Numbered from the stretch's first letter, positions 1-8,439 are shown. The stretch is 51,904 nt of DNA from JACDDK01 sp038198445 (GCA_038198445.1 JBBPZZ010000036.1:1-51904); one strand, 5' to 3'. The notes: generated by a model from the letters alone, not told the origin. Program-made: numbers and translations.

Positions 1-106
1 GACACTATCCTGCTCCTCTTCTACACTACTCACTCTGGCGGCTATCCGCGCTTTGCGGCACTCTAGCGCTAGCGTGCCGACACGAAAAGTATAGTCCGCG
101 CCGGGT

Positions 107-119
107 TACAATTCAAACC
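107..119 (+). promoter_or_regulatory. -10 element of a leaderless promoter
   Basis: TACAAT at 107-112 is a good -10 hexamer and ends 7 bases before the ATG at 120, so transcription would begin at or next to the start codon. No ribosome binding site is visible upstream. A second possible -10 (TATAGT, 90-95) lies further out. No clear -35 is seen. Confidence 0.5.
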
Positions 120-389
120 ATGAGTTACGCGAGTATTTTCCGCCCCGAGAGACTGCCTAGCCTGAGTCGTCTGCCGAAGGAGCTTGGCCGCGAGGAGCGC
201 TTCTGCGAACGCTGCGGGAAGCGCACGGAGCACATACTGTACCGGGTACCGAAGAAGGTGGTGCTGATCTACGTCAAGGACCATCCCGAGAGCCTGCACG
301 CCACCTGCGTCGCATGCGCGAAGAGCACGGTCCTTACCGGCGATGAGCGGGAGAGAGTCCTCGCTACGCTCGACAAAGGCTCTTACTGA
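120..389 (+). CDS. Small zinc-ribbon protein
   Basis: Function unknown. The 89-residue protein has two CxxC pairs, Cys29/Cys32 and Cys63/Cys66, about 30 residues apart, the pattern of a four-cysteine zinc ribbon. A hydrophobic beta-like stretch (KKVVLIYV) lies between the pairs, and there is no signal peptide or membrane segment, so it should be cytoplasmic. The start is fixed by the -10 element 7 bases upstream, which implies a leaderless message. Its stop codon overlaps by 7 bases the 3' end of the convergent M23 peptidase gene. It could bind nucleic acid or act as a structural zinc protein; nothing in the sequence decides this. Confidence 0.8.
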   Translation: MSYASIFRPERLPSLSRLPKELGREERFCERCGKRTEHILYRVPKKVVLIYVKDHPESLHATCVACAKSTVLTGDERERVLATLDKGSY

Positions 390-2257
390 GACGTCGTACT
401 TTCCTCTGAAGTTGCTTCGGGCGGAGGCGCCGCTTCGCTCCCCGATGTAGATTCGGTCAAAGGAGCCGCCTCGGTCGCCGGATTTGGTTCGGTAGCGGAG
501 GACGGGTCCGTGTCTCTCGGCTCTGGGGCCGTGGTCTCGGTAGTATGCTCCGTCTCGCTCTTATCGTCGGGTCCCGGAATCGCGTGCTCGGGTTCTGGGG
601 CGGTTTCCTCGTTCCGCGGCTTTTCGCCGCAGGCTTTCTTCGCATCGTTGGCTTTACAACCGGCGTGTTGGTCGGCGGACTGCTCGGGTTTCTTCCGTTC
701 CTTGGGTGAGTCCTTCTTGCCTTCCGTGCCTTTGCTCTCGTGTACGTGAGGCTTGGACTTGTGTCTATTATGGCCCCCGGTACTGTCCGGCTTACTCCCC
801 GAATCTTTCAGGACACGCGCGATCATGCCGTGTACCCAATCTCTGATGGCATGTCCCCCAGAGATGCCAGGCTTGCCGGCGGCAACCAGCTTGTGGACGT
901 TCTTCACCACGGGCGAACCTTTGTCGGCAACAACCTTCGGTGGCGGCTTTGGCTTGGCTATTCCGCCGATGTCCGGCGTAACCTTCGTAACTTCAGGCTT
1001 TGGTACAACGCGAGTCTGGGGTTTCGTACCAGGTTGCGCCTCCACTTTGGGTTTCGGATCCTTCTTCTGAGGCTTGTCTTTTTGACGCTCGTCTTGCGGC
1101 TCTAGCCTATCTTCCCCGCGGCCAGGTGCGCGCTCTACGGAGGTGTCGCTTTTTTCCACGACCGGGCTCGGGTGCGCGTCCTGGCTGCCGGTGTCGAGGT
1201 CGGGCCTCGTACCGGGAGATGTGGGGTACGTCCAGGTGTCGCCACCCGAAGAGGGGACTGGGGGCCCGGTTTGCGGAGCCTGGCAATACTTGACATCCGA
1301 GCCGCCGGAGACTGCTCCGCCGTTGGACTCGAGCCAGTCAAGGAGCGGGTAGGGGTTCATCGCCCCGGAGGCCAGGCTGGTCCTCGCGCCGGTCGTGTCG
1401 TACCAGCCGAAGTGCAGGTGGGGCGGGAAGAGCCCGTTCGTCGGCTCCGGTCCCTCACCGGTGTCGCCAGCGAACCCGAGCACCTGTCCCGCCCTTACGC
1501 GAGTGCCGATCTTCAGCGTAGTCGGTCTCTCCATGTGCGCGTAGTAGAAGATGTCGCCCTGCTTGATCGGTCCGATGCTGTAGTCGGCCCGCACCATCAC
1601 CGTGTAGCCGCCCAGAGTATTCCACCCTCGTCCGTTGGCCCCGGCTACCGGCACGATGGTGCCGTCCGTTACCGCGAACTCGGGCGTTCCCTCGGGCACC
1701 ATGAGGTCCGTCCCCTCGTGGCTGCCCTGCGGACGTGGAGCGCCCCAGGTGTCGCTATACGAGTTGAAGTAAGTATCCGAGAGCGGAAATACCACCTTAC
1801 TGCTGTTCGGGAAATTACCAAGATCTCCGCAGACGGGGCCAGTCCCGAACGACGACGTCCGGCCTTTACCGGTAGGTTTATTGGATGCTCCCGCGCTCGG
1901 ACGGTAGAAGACTGGCGGCTTGGCACTCGCGACGGACGCGGTTTGTTCGGAACCGGTGCGATCCGGGTTCTTCCGAACCTTCACGCTTGGGTTGGCGCCG
2001 TTTTCGGCAGGCGGAGAAAAGGCAAGTTTTTGGGAACTCGTGGTAGAAGTGTCCTGGCGCGAATCGTCCGTTACGTTTACGTCTTGGACGGAAGTAGTCT
2101 CGCTTTGGGTCACGGTGATCTCCTCGCCCGGCGGGGAGTGAAGCGCCAGGGCTTGGGACTGATTGGCGCCTCCGACCCCGATCTTCACGAGGGCGGCGAG
2201 TAGAGACAGCGCAAAGAAAACGTAAGCCGCCCTGGTCCAACTAAAATGCGCTATCAT
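383..2257 (-). CDS. M23 (LytM-type) peptidoglycan endopeptidase with long disordered tail
   Basis: A predicted membrane-anchored or secreted metallo-endopeptidase that cleaves peptidoglycan cross-bridges. After an N-terminal hydrophobic anchor (about residues 8-30) and a Ser/Thr-rich linker comes a complete M23 domain, roughly residues 150-290. It carries the zinc-ligand motifs HxxxD (HEGTD) and HLHFG, plus the usual intervening stretch ending in YYAHM. The remaining 300 or so residues are low-complexity, rich in Lys, Pro, Glu and Thr, and probably disordered; they may thread through or bind the wall. The ATG at 2257 is chosen because GGAGG sits 7 bases upstream; a longer reading from 2293 lacks such a site. 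Its end overlaps the preceding convergent gene by 7 bases. Confidence 0.85.
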   Translation of the reverse strand: MIAHFSWTRAAYVFFALSLLAALVKIGVGGANQSQALALHSPPGEEITVTQSETTSVQDVNVTDDSRQDTSTTSSQKLAFSPPAENGANPSVKVRKNPDRTGSEQTASVASAKPPVFYRPSAGASNKPTGKGRTSSFGTGPVCGDLGNFPNSSKVVFPLSDTYFNSYSDTWGAPRPQGSHEGTDLMVPEGTPEFAVTDGTIVPVAGANGRGWNTLGGYTVMVRADYSIGPIKQGDIFYYAHMERPTTLKIGTRVRAGQVLGFAGDTGEGPEPTNGLFPPHLHFGWYDTTGARTSLASGAMNPYPLLDWLESNGGAVSGGSDVKYCQAPQTGPPVPSSGGDTWTYPTSPGTRPDLDTGSQDAHPSPVVEKSDTSVERAPGRGEDRLEPQDERQKDKPQKKDPKPKVEAQPGTKPQTRVVPKPEVTKVTPDIGGIAKPKPPPKVVADKGSPVVKNVHKLVAAGKPGISGGHAIRDWVHGMIARVLKDSGSKPDSTGGHNRHKSKPHVHESKGTEGKKDSPKERKKPEQSADQHAGCKANDAKKACGEKPRNEETAPEPEHAIPGPDDKSETEHTTETTAPEPRDTDPSSATEPNPATEAAPLTESTSGSEAAPPPEATSEESTTSQ

Positions 2258-2381
2258 ACTCTCCCCTCCGACTAACCGCGACGCTGACCCCAAAGACCAG
2301 AAGTAGGCTTACACTCTCACACAGTAAGTTATCGGCCGTCAAGAGCAAAATCTGTAGCCGGGCGAAAATGCCGCCGGTCTT

Positions 2382-3371
2382 TTAGACACTACGGGCGTTG
2401 AGACCTAGATAGTCTGGATAAGGGATCACCCTGGAGAGAGCAGCCGCGGCCCCGATCATGGCCGCGTTGTCCGTACAGAGGGCGGGCGGCGGTATGACTA
2501 GCTTTACGCCGATACCCTCACACTCCCTCTCCAACCGCTCGCGCAGAAGGGCGTTCGCCGCGACGCCGCCGGCCACTACGAGCGCGGAGGATTCCTGGAG
2601 ATCGGCGGCGCGCAGCAGTTTGCGGACGAGCGCCTCGACCACGGCGGCCTCGTAGCCCGCGGCGAGGTTCGGCAGTTCCTCCCGGATTCTCTCCTCTCCC
2701 ATATCTCTGAGTCTGTAGAGCAGACTCGTCTTCAGGCCAGAGAAGCTGAAGTCCAGGTTTTTTCTGTCCTTTAGACCAACCGGGAAGTCGTAGCGGCCCG
2801 GGTCTCCGGCCTTCGCGGCCTTCGAGATCGCCGGTCCGCCGGGGAAACCGAGGCCAAGCATCCGCGCACCTTTATCCAGGGCTTCGCCCGCTGCGTCGTC
2901 GAGCGTCTCTCCGAGAAGACGCATATCGTAGTCCTCGGCCACCGAGTAGAGGGCGGTGTGTCCGCCGGAGGCGATCAGGGCGACGAAAGGCGGCTCTAGC
3001 AGCGGGTCGGCCAGATAAGCGGCTGCGACGTGGCCTTCCAGATGGTCGACCGGGATGAGCGGTAGCCTGCGCGAGTAAGCGAGCCCTTTGGCCGCGGCCA
3101 CCCCGACGAGGAGGGCGCCGATCAGTCCGGGCCGGGTCGTAACGGCGACACTGGAAACGTCGTCCAGGGTAATCTCAGCCTCGCTGACGGCCCTCTCGAT
3201 CACGCCGTCGATGCGTTCGAGGTGGGCTCTGGAGGCGATCTCCGGGACGACGCCGCCGTAGCGTCCGTGCTCCGTCTGCGTATGGACGACGTTCGAGAGC
3301 GCCCGGCGCCCCCCAGGCTCGACTACCGCGGCGCAGGTATCGTCACACGAAGTTTCGATTCCCAGGATCAC
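2382..3371 (-). CDS. tsaD: tRNA N6-adenosine threonylcarbamoyltransferase TsaD
   Basis: Transfers the threonylcarbamoyl group to A37 of tRNAs that read ANN codons, working with TsaB and TsaE, whose genes lie just downstream on the same strand. The 329-residue length is normal for the family. Visible landmarks are the N-terminal ASKHA phosphate motif (ILGIETSCDDT), the metal-binding HxxxH motif (HLEGH), the glycine-rich IASGGHTALY loop and the C-terminal CTDNAAMIG motif. The start is GTG at 3371. Upstream on the minus strand TGCTATAAA, an extended -10, ends 6 bases before GTG, so the gene appears leaderless. It is separated from rimI-tsaB-tsaE only by a small membrane protein gene on the other strand. 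Confidence 0.96.
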   Translation of the reverse strand: MILGIETSCDDTCAAVVEPGGRRALSNVVHTQTEHGRYGGVVPEIASRAHLERIDGVIERAVSEAEITLDDVSSVAVTTRPGLIGALLVGVAAAKGLAYSRRLPLIPVDHLEGHVAAAYLADPLLEPPFVALIASGGHTALYSVAEDYDMRLLGETLDDAAGEALDKGARMLGLGFPGGPAISKAAKAGDPGRYDFPVGLKDRKNLDFSFSGLKTSLLYRLRDMGEERIREELPNLAAGYEAAVVEALVRKLLRAADLQESSALVVAGGVAANALLRERLERECEGIGVKLVIPPPALCTDNAAMIGAAAALSRVIPYPDYLGLNARSV

Positions 3372-3444
3372 ACGGTGTTTATAGCATTTTGGCTCCTCCC
3401 CTTGGCAATAGACTCATGGCTGACGTGCTGACTGGCGAACCGGC

Positions 3445-3456
3445 TATACTAGATAG
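3445..3456 (+). promoter_or_regulatory. -10 element of a leaderless promoter
   Basis: TATACT at 3445-3450 ends 6 bases before the ATG at 3457, placing the transcription start on or beside the start codon. It is back to back with the leaderless tsaD promoter on the other strand. Confidence 0.5.
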
Positions 3457-3705
3457 ATGCGGACTTTCTCGCTGCTTTTTGCGCTCATCGCGCTGGTGAT
3501 GTTGGTTATGTTTTTGATCTATGTGATCCGCGGCCCGATGGACCCATTGATCGCCGGCGGGCTTTTCGTCTCTTTTCTTGCCTCGCTAGTCCCCGCGCTA
3601 CTGCTCCTGAAGCCGTTCGAGCCACCGGAGGAGCTGCGCCGCCGCCAGGAAGACCGGAGAGAGAGGGCGCGCCGCCGCTGGTCTAACGAAGATCCAAAGT
3701 CATAA
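3457..3705 (+). CDS. Small two-helix membrane protein
   Basis: Unrecognised 82-residue protein. Two hydrophobic segments (about residues 3-24 and 30-52) look like membrane helices. They are followed by a highly charged tail rich in Arg and Glu (about 53-82) that should stay in the cytoplasm. The -10 element directly upstream supports expression from its own leaderless promoter. The 3' end overlaps the convergent rimI gene by 23 bases. No catalytic motif is present. A role as a small membrane regulator is possible but unsupported. Confidence 0.7.
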   Translation: MRTFSLLFALIALVMLVMFLIYVIRGPMDPLIAGGLFVSFLASLVPALLLLKPFEPPEELRRRQEDRRERARRRWSNEDPKS

Positions 3706-4108
3706 GCAGCGCGTCTTCGTCGCCGTAGTACCGGCGTCTGAGGCCGGTGACGGCGAAGCCCAGGGACTCATAGAGAATGCGGGCGGCGCTGTTGGTGGGA
3801 CGCACTTCGAGATACGCGCGCCGGGCCTCGGGGTGCGCGGCGAGCGCGGCCCGGATGAGGGCGCGGGCGCAGCCTAGCCGACGGTATTCGGGCCTGACGG
3901 CCAGCGTCATGACGTGAAGCTCGTCCGCCACGCGCTTTACCCCTATCTGGCCGAAGACCACGGCGTCGTCTTCGAGGACCAGGTAGAGGCTAAAAGGGCT
4001 TTGAAGCTCCTCGCGCCAGATCTTTTCACTCCAGGGCCGGGCCATGCACGCGACGTCTATCTCCAGGGCCGCCGGAAGGTCCCCCCGGCGCATGGGACGC
4101 GGCAGCAA
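3683..4108 (-). CDS. rimI: Ribosomal-protein alanine N-acetyltransferase RimI-like
   Basis: A 141-residue GNAT-fold acetyltransferase of the RimI type, which acetylates the N-terminus of ribosomal protein S18 and possibly other proteins using acetyl-CoA. The acetyl-CoA loop is seen as RRLGCARALI (around residues 77-86), preceded by the beta-4 strand VMTLAVRPEYR, and the C-terminal NSAARILYESLGF motif is typical of RimI. It follows tsaB by 17 bases on the same strand. The tsaE-tsaB-rimI order is common in actinobacteria and supports the name. Substrate specificity is inferred from context. Confidence 0.88.
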   Translation of the reverse strand: MLPRPMRRGDLPAALEIDVACMARPWSEKIWREELQSPFSLYLVLEDDAVVFGQIGVKRVADELHVMTLAVRPEYRRLGCARALIRAALAAHPEARRAYLEVRPTNSAARILYESLGFAVTGLRRRYYGDEDALLMTLDLR

Positions 4109-4125
4109 CGAAGTCTTTTGCTCTC

Positions 4126-4797
4126 TCAGCGGAGACTCCAGGGGTTGAGGTCCCGGCGCACCTCGGCGTCCGGCTCGCGCACGTAGATCGGAACAAGCTC
4201 TTCCGCGCCCACTACCGCGAGGTCCGCTGAGAGCACATGCCCGGCGGCCGTCACCCGGTGCAGCGGTGAGCCATCCGGTGGAATCTGACCGAGGCTGGAA
4301 AGCGTCGCGCGGTACCGGAGGGCGCCGTCACCGATCACGAGCGGCTCTCCTTCAAGTGAAAGCTCTTCCGGCTTTACGCAAACTATTTGATCCTCCAGCC
4401 CTCTCGCGGAGTATCGCCGGGCGAAGACCTGCCCGCGTTTGGCGTCGATCACGGCGAGCACGTAGTCTGTAATGCAGAGAGCAGGTGCGGCGAGAGCGGC
4501 GAGGGTCGAGTTCCGGGAGAGTGCGACGCCGCTCCCGAGGGCGAGCGTCCTCGCCGTCGCGGCTGCGATGCGGATACCGGTAAACGTGCCGGGTCCGATG
4601 CCGGCAAGTATCCGCCCGACGGAGGCGAAGTCCTCGCCGGCGAGGTCCAGCGCGGTGTGGACGGCAGGTAGCAGGGCTTCGGAGGCTCCAAGAGCGGCGG
4701 TCGAGACCTCGGCCAGGACTTCCCGGCGTTCATCATCCACGCGGGCCACGGCGACTGTAACGTTCGGGGTAGAGGCGTCCAGGGCGAGCAGCAACAT
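4126..4797 (-). CDS. tsaB: t6A biosynthesis protein TsaB
   Basis: Non-catalytic ASKHA-fold partner of TsaD in the threonylcarbamoyl-adenosine complex. The N-terminus LLLALDAST and the segment GIGPGTFTGIRIAAATARTLA are characteristic TsaB motifs. About 223 residues, normal length. The ATG at 4797 is chosen because the TGA of tsaE and this ATG share one base (TGATG), indicating translational coupling. An upstream in-frame extension to 4932 would run back through tsaE and begins with arginine-rich sequence unlike the family. It sits in the cluster tsaE-tsaB-rimI, co-transcribed with the uracil-DNA glycosylase gene. Confidence 0.93.
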   Translation of the reverse strand: MLLLALDASTPNVTVAVARVDDERREVLAEVSTAALGASEALLPAVHTALDLAGEDFASVGRILAGIGPGTFTGIRIAAATARTLALGSGVALSRNSTLAALAAPALCITDYVLAVIDAKRGQVFARRYSARGLEDQIVCVKPEELSLEGEPLVIGDGALRYRATLSSLGQIPPDGSPLHRVTAAGHVLSADLAVVGAEELVPIYVREPDAEVRRDLNPWSLR

Positions 4798-5258
4798 CAG
4801 TGTTCGATGTTTTCCACGTTCAGTCGGATGGCGGCGGGGCCGTTTAGTTCGATCCTGCGTGTCTCGGGGGTCTCGTGGGAGATAAATACGACGGTGGGAT
4901 GCTCCACTAGACCCAGCGCGGGCTCGGCCCATTCTATGAAGGTGACGGCACGCGGGTCGAGGTAATCGTCCAGATCCAAGGCGTCTCTCTCCCCTACTTC
5001 TTCCAGCCGGTACAGGTCCAGATGGTTCACGAGCAATCTATCTCCATTCCGTGACCCTTCGTAGGAGCGGGCGATCTGGTACGTGGGGCTCGTGACACGC
5101 TCTTTCACGCCCAGGGCGCGGGCGGCGGCGCGGGTGAAGGCCGTCTTCCCAGCTCCGACTTCGCCGGCCAACACCACTATGTCGCCCGGACGAAGGCCTT
5201 CGGCCACCCGCGCGGCGAGGGCGGCGAGCGCCGGCTCGTCCAGCCCTTCCCACACCAC
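4797..5258 (-). CDS. tsaE: t6A biosynthesis ATPase TsaE
   Basis: P-loop ATPase that resets the TsaB-TsaD complex during tRNA t6A synthesis. It has a Walker A motif (GEVGAGKT), the TSPTYQI switch segment, LYRLEE and the FIEWAE motif, all diagnostic of TsaE. The reading frame stays open to 5459, but that extension overlaps the glycosylase gene and is Pro/Ser-rich. The GTG at 5258 (or 5255) gives about 153 residues, the usual family size. It follows the glycosylase stop by a few bases, with GGTAGG just upstream. The start is therefore inferred, not certain. Confidence 0.9.
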   Translation of the reverse strand: MVWEGLDEPALAALAARVAEGLRPGDIVVLAGEVGAGKTAFTRAAARALGVKERVTSPTYQIARSYEGSRNGDRLLVNHLDLYRLEEVGERDALDLDDYLDPRAVTFIEWAEPALGLVEHPTVVFISHETPETRRIELNGPAAIRLNVENIEH

Positions 5259-5265
5259 AAACGGC

Positions 5266-5898
5266 CTACCAGAGACCCGGCTGTAGAGTTTCGCGCTCGG
5301 CGGCGGAGGCTCGGGGGATGTTGAGGGTCCCGTAGGTGGAGGGACGTTCGGATTCGAGAAGCTCCGGCAGACGGGAGAAGTCCGAGAGCAGAAGATCCCT
5401 ATCGGCGGGCACGTAGAGAGCCTTGGCGAGGGCGAGCGTCGGGAAGACGTATCGTCCATCGAGCGGTATAGCCCGCCCCCGGATGCGCGATACGGGATCT
5501 TTGCGCCCCGTGAGCACCCGGCTCGCCAGGTCTCCCATCGCCACCACGACCTTCGGGTCCACCGCCGCGAGCTGGGACATGAGGTACGGGCGACACGAGC
5601 TCACCTCGGAAGGCCTGGGAGAGCGCGGCGGCGTCTCGGGCGGACGGCATTTGACCAAAGTAGTGAGGTAGACCTTATCGCGGTCCAGACCAAGAGATTC
5701 CAGCAGCCGCCCCAGAAGCATCCCGGAAGCCCCCCGGAAAGACTTCCCTTCCCTGTCCTCGTTGAACCCTGGAGACTCTCCGATTATGAAGAGTCCGGCG
5801 TTTAGCGGTCCCTCACCGAAGACGACCTGGGTCCTGGAGTGGCACAGGCCACATTTAGTGCAGCCGAGCGCCTCTTTCTGAGCCTCCGCAAACTCCAA
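5266..5898 (-). CDS. Uracil-DNA glycosylase family 4-like protein
   Basis: Predicted [4Fe-4S] uracil-DNA glycosylase that removes uracil arising from cytosine deamination, starting base excision repair. Residues 13 and 16 (CTKC) and two later cysteines (in VKCRPP and SSCRPY) match the four cluster ligands. GESPGFNED aligns with the family-4 motif GExPGxxED, and LVKCRPPETPPRSPRP is well conserved. The usual C-terminal motif YHPAxxL is missing: the equivalent segment reads FPTLALAKALY, without the His. The enzyme may therefore have altered activity or belong to a divergent subfamily. It leads the tsaE-tsaB-rimI operon. Length (210) is normal. Confidence 0.82.
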   Translation of the reverse strand: MEFAEAQKEALGCTKCGLCHSRTQVVFGEGPLNAGLFIIGESPGFNEDREGKSFRGASGMLLGRLLESLGLDRDKVYLTTLVKCRPPETPPRSPRPSEVSSCRPYLMSQLAAVDPKVVVAMGDLASRVLTGRKDPVSRIRGRAIPLDGRYVFPTLALAKALYVPADRDLLLSDFSRLPELLESERPSTYGTLNIPRASAAERETLQPGLW

Positions 5899-5901
5899 CC
5901 G

Positions 5902-6102
5902 CTAGAACTCCTCGCTCTCCGGCAAGAAAGCTCCGAGCAGGATATATATCGCCAGGACGGGAACCAGGCTAAATCCGGGGATGGCAATCGACAGCACCGC
6001 CGTCACCAACCGGACGAGATTGGGGTTCCAGCCGTAAGTGTGCGCTAAACCGCCGCATACACCCATCAACCAGCGGTCTCTCTTGGCGCGTTTGAGTCCC
6101 AA
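5902..6102 (-). CDS. PspC-domain membrane protein
   Basis: A 66-residue PspC-type protein. The N-terminal KRDRWLMGVCGGLAHTYGWNPNLVRL is the classical PspC signature. It is followed by one long hydrophobic segment (about residues 32-60) that probably forms a hairpin or one to two membrane helices. PspC proteins take part in envelope-stress responses in other bacteria; no partner psp genes are seen here. The start is TTG at 6102, with GGGAGG about 8 bases upstream. It ends 3 bases before the glycosylase start, so the two are probably co-transcribed. Confidence 0.85.
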   Translation of the reverse strand: MGLKRAKRDRWLMGVCGGLAHTYGWNPNLVRLVTAVLSIAIPGFSLVPVLAIYILLGAFLPESEEF

Positions 6103-6203
6103 AACTTACCTCCCTGATCTCTCTGCGATCCCTGTCTCTTGTAGGGCGATTCTAGCATGAGCGTCTTTCGAGTTATCCCCGCTCCGCAACCTATCGTATG
6201 TAT

Positions 6204-6929
6204 CTACCCTCCAGAACCGCGCGGGAACCTCATTACGTGCTCCGCGGCCTCACTCTCACTCAGACCGCGAGATCTCAGTAGCCGGATGCGGCTCGCGGCA
6301 TATCCGGCCTCCGCCCCATCTCCCTCTGGCGAGAGACCTAATCCGCCGGCAAGTTCCTCGTAGTCCGGCTCCGGGTAGGGTCCGGCCTCGCGGCTCGTTC
6401 GCAGGAACTCGATACAGAGGTCCCGGTGGCGCTCGATGTGCTCGTCCTTGAGGCGTGGTCCCTGGGCGGCGAGGCGGTCGGCCCAGGAGAGGACGGCGAG
6501 TTCCTCCCCGAACGGACCGGCGGCGGCGGCCAATCGGTCGGGCGGGTAGTCGGAACGCGGGTTCCCCATGAAGCCTATCTTCAGGTGGAGCGTGGTCAAT
6601 ATTATCGCGGCGTCCGTAAGACCGGCGGAGAGATCCAGGCGGCGGCAGATCCTGGGGATCATCCGGGCGCCCAGCGTGTCGTGGGCGACGAAGAGGACCC
6701 GCCCGTCCACCTCGCCGCGCGTCACGGACTTGGCGACGTCGTGGAGTATCCCGGCCAGCCGGAGCCCTTCGATACGTTCAGGGTCAACGCGGGCTCCGAC
6801 CTCCCCCTCTTCCAACTCGCGCTCGATGCCTCTTACCACCTCCAGCGTATGCTCGAAGGTGTCGAGATGATGGAATGGGCTACCTTCGAGACCCCGCGCA
6901 AGCCCTAGCTCCGGCACGAGCTTCTCCAC
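6204..6929 (-). CDS. HD-domain phosphohydrolase (CCA-enzyme-like HD domain)
   Basis: An HD-superfamily metal-dependent phosphohydrolase of 241 residues. The motif H...HD...D is visible as FHHLDTFEHTLEVV, then GILHDVAK, then a later SWADRLAAQ. The N-terminal part resembles the HD domain found at the C-terminus of many CCA-adding enzymes, but no nucleotidyltransferase domain is attached. The start is GTG at 6929, with GGAAG nearby upstream. The same frame stays open further upstream without another start codon. It follows a small membrane protein gene with overlap of reading space. The substrate is unknown; nucleotide or phosphomonoester hydrolysis is the family expectation. Confidence 0.75.
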   Translation of the reverse strand: MEKLVPELGLARGLEGSPFHHLDTFEHTLEVVRGIERELEEGEVGARVDPERIEGLRLAGILHDVAKSVTRGEVDGRVLFVAHDTLGARMIPRICRRLDLSAGLTDAAIILTTLHLKIGFMGNPRSDYPPDRLAAAAGPFGEELAVLSWADRLAAQGPRLKDEHIERHRDLCIEFLRTSREAGPYPEPDYEELAGGLGLSPEGDGAEAGYAASRIRLLRSRGLSESEAAEHVMRFPRGSGG

Positions 6930-6982
6930 GGCCCCGACTTCCAGCGGAGGCCGCAGGGCCTCGTGGATGTCCGCGTAGTCTT

Positions 6983-7330
6983 TTATCTCCGGCGGCGGGA
7001 CTTCTTGCGGCTGGTGTTCGGGTTGTATTGACCCTTCAGGGCGCCGTTCTGAAGCTCTTCGCCATCCTCCGCGGTCTTACCCGGCTTGCTCTTCTTGCCT
7101 TTCGCATCGGACTGCGCCCGGGCCTTGCGCCGCTCGATAAAGGCGAAAAATAGTGCGTAGAGGAAGAAGAATATGACGCTGTTCACGGCGAGCGACAGTA
7201 GCGCCCTGCTGTCGCCTAGCTGAAAAAATTTCGGGTTGATGGTGTGCATAACGTAGACGAGTCCCAGCCAGATCGCGGTGAAGATCGCCGCCCGTTTGAA
7301 GGCGTTACGCCAGTTAAGACCTTCGAACAT
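6983..7330 (-). CDS. Small two-helix membrane protein with basic tail
   Basis: Unrecognised 115-residue protein with two predicted membrane helices (about residues 12-30 and 44-66) and a Lys/Arg-rich cytoplasmic tail ending in RKKSRRRR. The charged tail suggests contact with nucleic acid or ribosomes, as in some membrane-anchored RNA-binding proteins, but this is only a guess. Its ATG lies 17 bases inside the end of alr, so it is translationally linked to alanine racemase. The HD-domain gene follows on the same strand. Confidence 0.72.
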   Translation of the reverse strand: MFEGLNWRNAFKRAAIFTAIWLGLVYVMHTINPKFFQLGDSRALLSLAVNSVIFFFLYALFFAFIERRKARAQSDAKGKKSKPGKTAEDGEELQNGALKGQYNPNTSRKKSRRRR

Positions 7331-8438
7331 CCGTATAACTCCTCTCGACGCGCCGGGGGTTTATTCCGGTCGTTATTTCGTAGTTTATCGTGCCGGCCCA
7401 TCGTCCGGCCTCCTCGGCCCGGATGCTCTGGGCTCCCTGCTCCCCGATCAACACGACCTCGTCCCCCACTTCCACGGATGAGTCTACCGCAAACACGCAG
7501 GCATCCATCGTAACCCGTCCGAGCAAGGCCCGCCGGGCGCCCCTTATAAGAGCCTCCGCTCTTCCCGAAAGGGACCTCCTGTACCCTTCGGCGTACCCGA
7601 CCGGCACTGTCGCCGCGAACATCGGCTCCCGGACGCGGAAGGTCAGCCCGTAGGATACTCCGTCGCCCGGAGCGAGATGTCGCACGCTCGCGACGTAGCT
7701 CTTCAAAGTCATGGCCGGACGCAGGTCCTCCTCCCGAGGATCTCCCGTATCACCCGCCGGATGCAGCCCGTAGAGCGCCACGCCCGGACGGATGCAATCA
7801 TAATGGGCACGCGGATACCAGAGAGTGCCGGCGGAGTTCGCCATATGGACCAGCGCGCCGCCGAAATCGTGGGCGAGGAGGGTGTCATCGAAGGTTTCGA
7901 ACTGTCGTCGAGTAGCTTCCTCATCGGAGTCGGCGGAAGCAAGGTGCGTATATACGCCCGCGAGTTGCCCGCCGAGTATCTTCCGCGCCTCTCCAACCTC
8001 ATCCGGCTCGACGCCCCAGCGGTTCATGCCCGTGTTGACCTTCAGATGAGCCTTCAGGCCAGGATGGACGGAGATTCGCCTCGCACTCGCTATGGAGTGC
8101 GCCGTCACCATAAGGCGATGTTCCTTTGCGAGCGGCAGCTTATCCGGCGTGAGGTCCGTAAAGACGAGGATCGGGAGGCTCACGCCTCCCCGCCGTAGCT
8201 CCATTCCCTCTTCCGCGGTGACGACGGCGAGTAAATCGGCGCCGGCTTCGACGATGGCGCGGGAGACGGGGAGCGAGCCGTGCCCGTAGGCGTCGGCCTT
8301 AACGACGGCCATCAGGCGCGAGTTCGGGGCGCGGCGTCTCAGGGACTGGACGTTATGGCGGATGGCGGAGAGGTCGATCTCGGCCCAGGTGCGGCTCGGG
8401 ATTTCCAGGCCGGAAGCCGCGCCGTGCTCCTCGATCAC
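7314..8438 (-). CDS. alr: Alanine racemase
   Basis: PLP-dependent racemase making D-alanine for peptidoglycan. The PLP lysine lies in AVVKADAYGHG (about residue 47), and the catalytic tyrosine of the other face is in DGVSYGLTF. GRVTMDACVF near the C-terminus is also typical. Length 374 is normal. The start is GTG at 8438, one base after the stop of the CBS-domain gene, so the two are coupled. D-Ala supply fits the general envelope context: an M23 peptidase and a FemAB-type ligase are in the same window. Confidence 0.95.
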   Translation of the reverse strand: MIEEHGAASGLEIPSRTWAEIDLSAIRHNVQSLRRRAPNSRLMAVVKADAYGHGSLPVSRAIVEAGADLLAVVTAEEGMELRRGGVSLPILVFTDLTPDKLPLAKEHRLMVTAHSIASARRISVHPGLKAHLKVNTGMNRWGVEPDEVGEARKILGGQLAGVYTHLASADSDEEATRRQFETFDDTLLAHDFGGALVHMANSAGTLWYPRAHYDCIRPGVALYGLHPAGDTGDPREEDLRPAMTLKSYVASVRHLAPGDGVSYGLTFRVREPMFAATVPVGYAEGYRRSLSGRAEALIRGARRALLGRVTMDACVFAVDSSVEVGDEVVLIGEQGAQSIRAEEAGRWAGTINYEITTGINPRRVERSYTDVRRS

Positions 8439-8439
8439 G

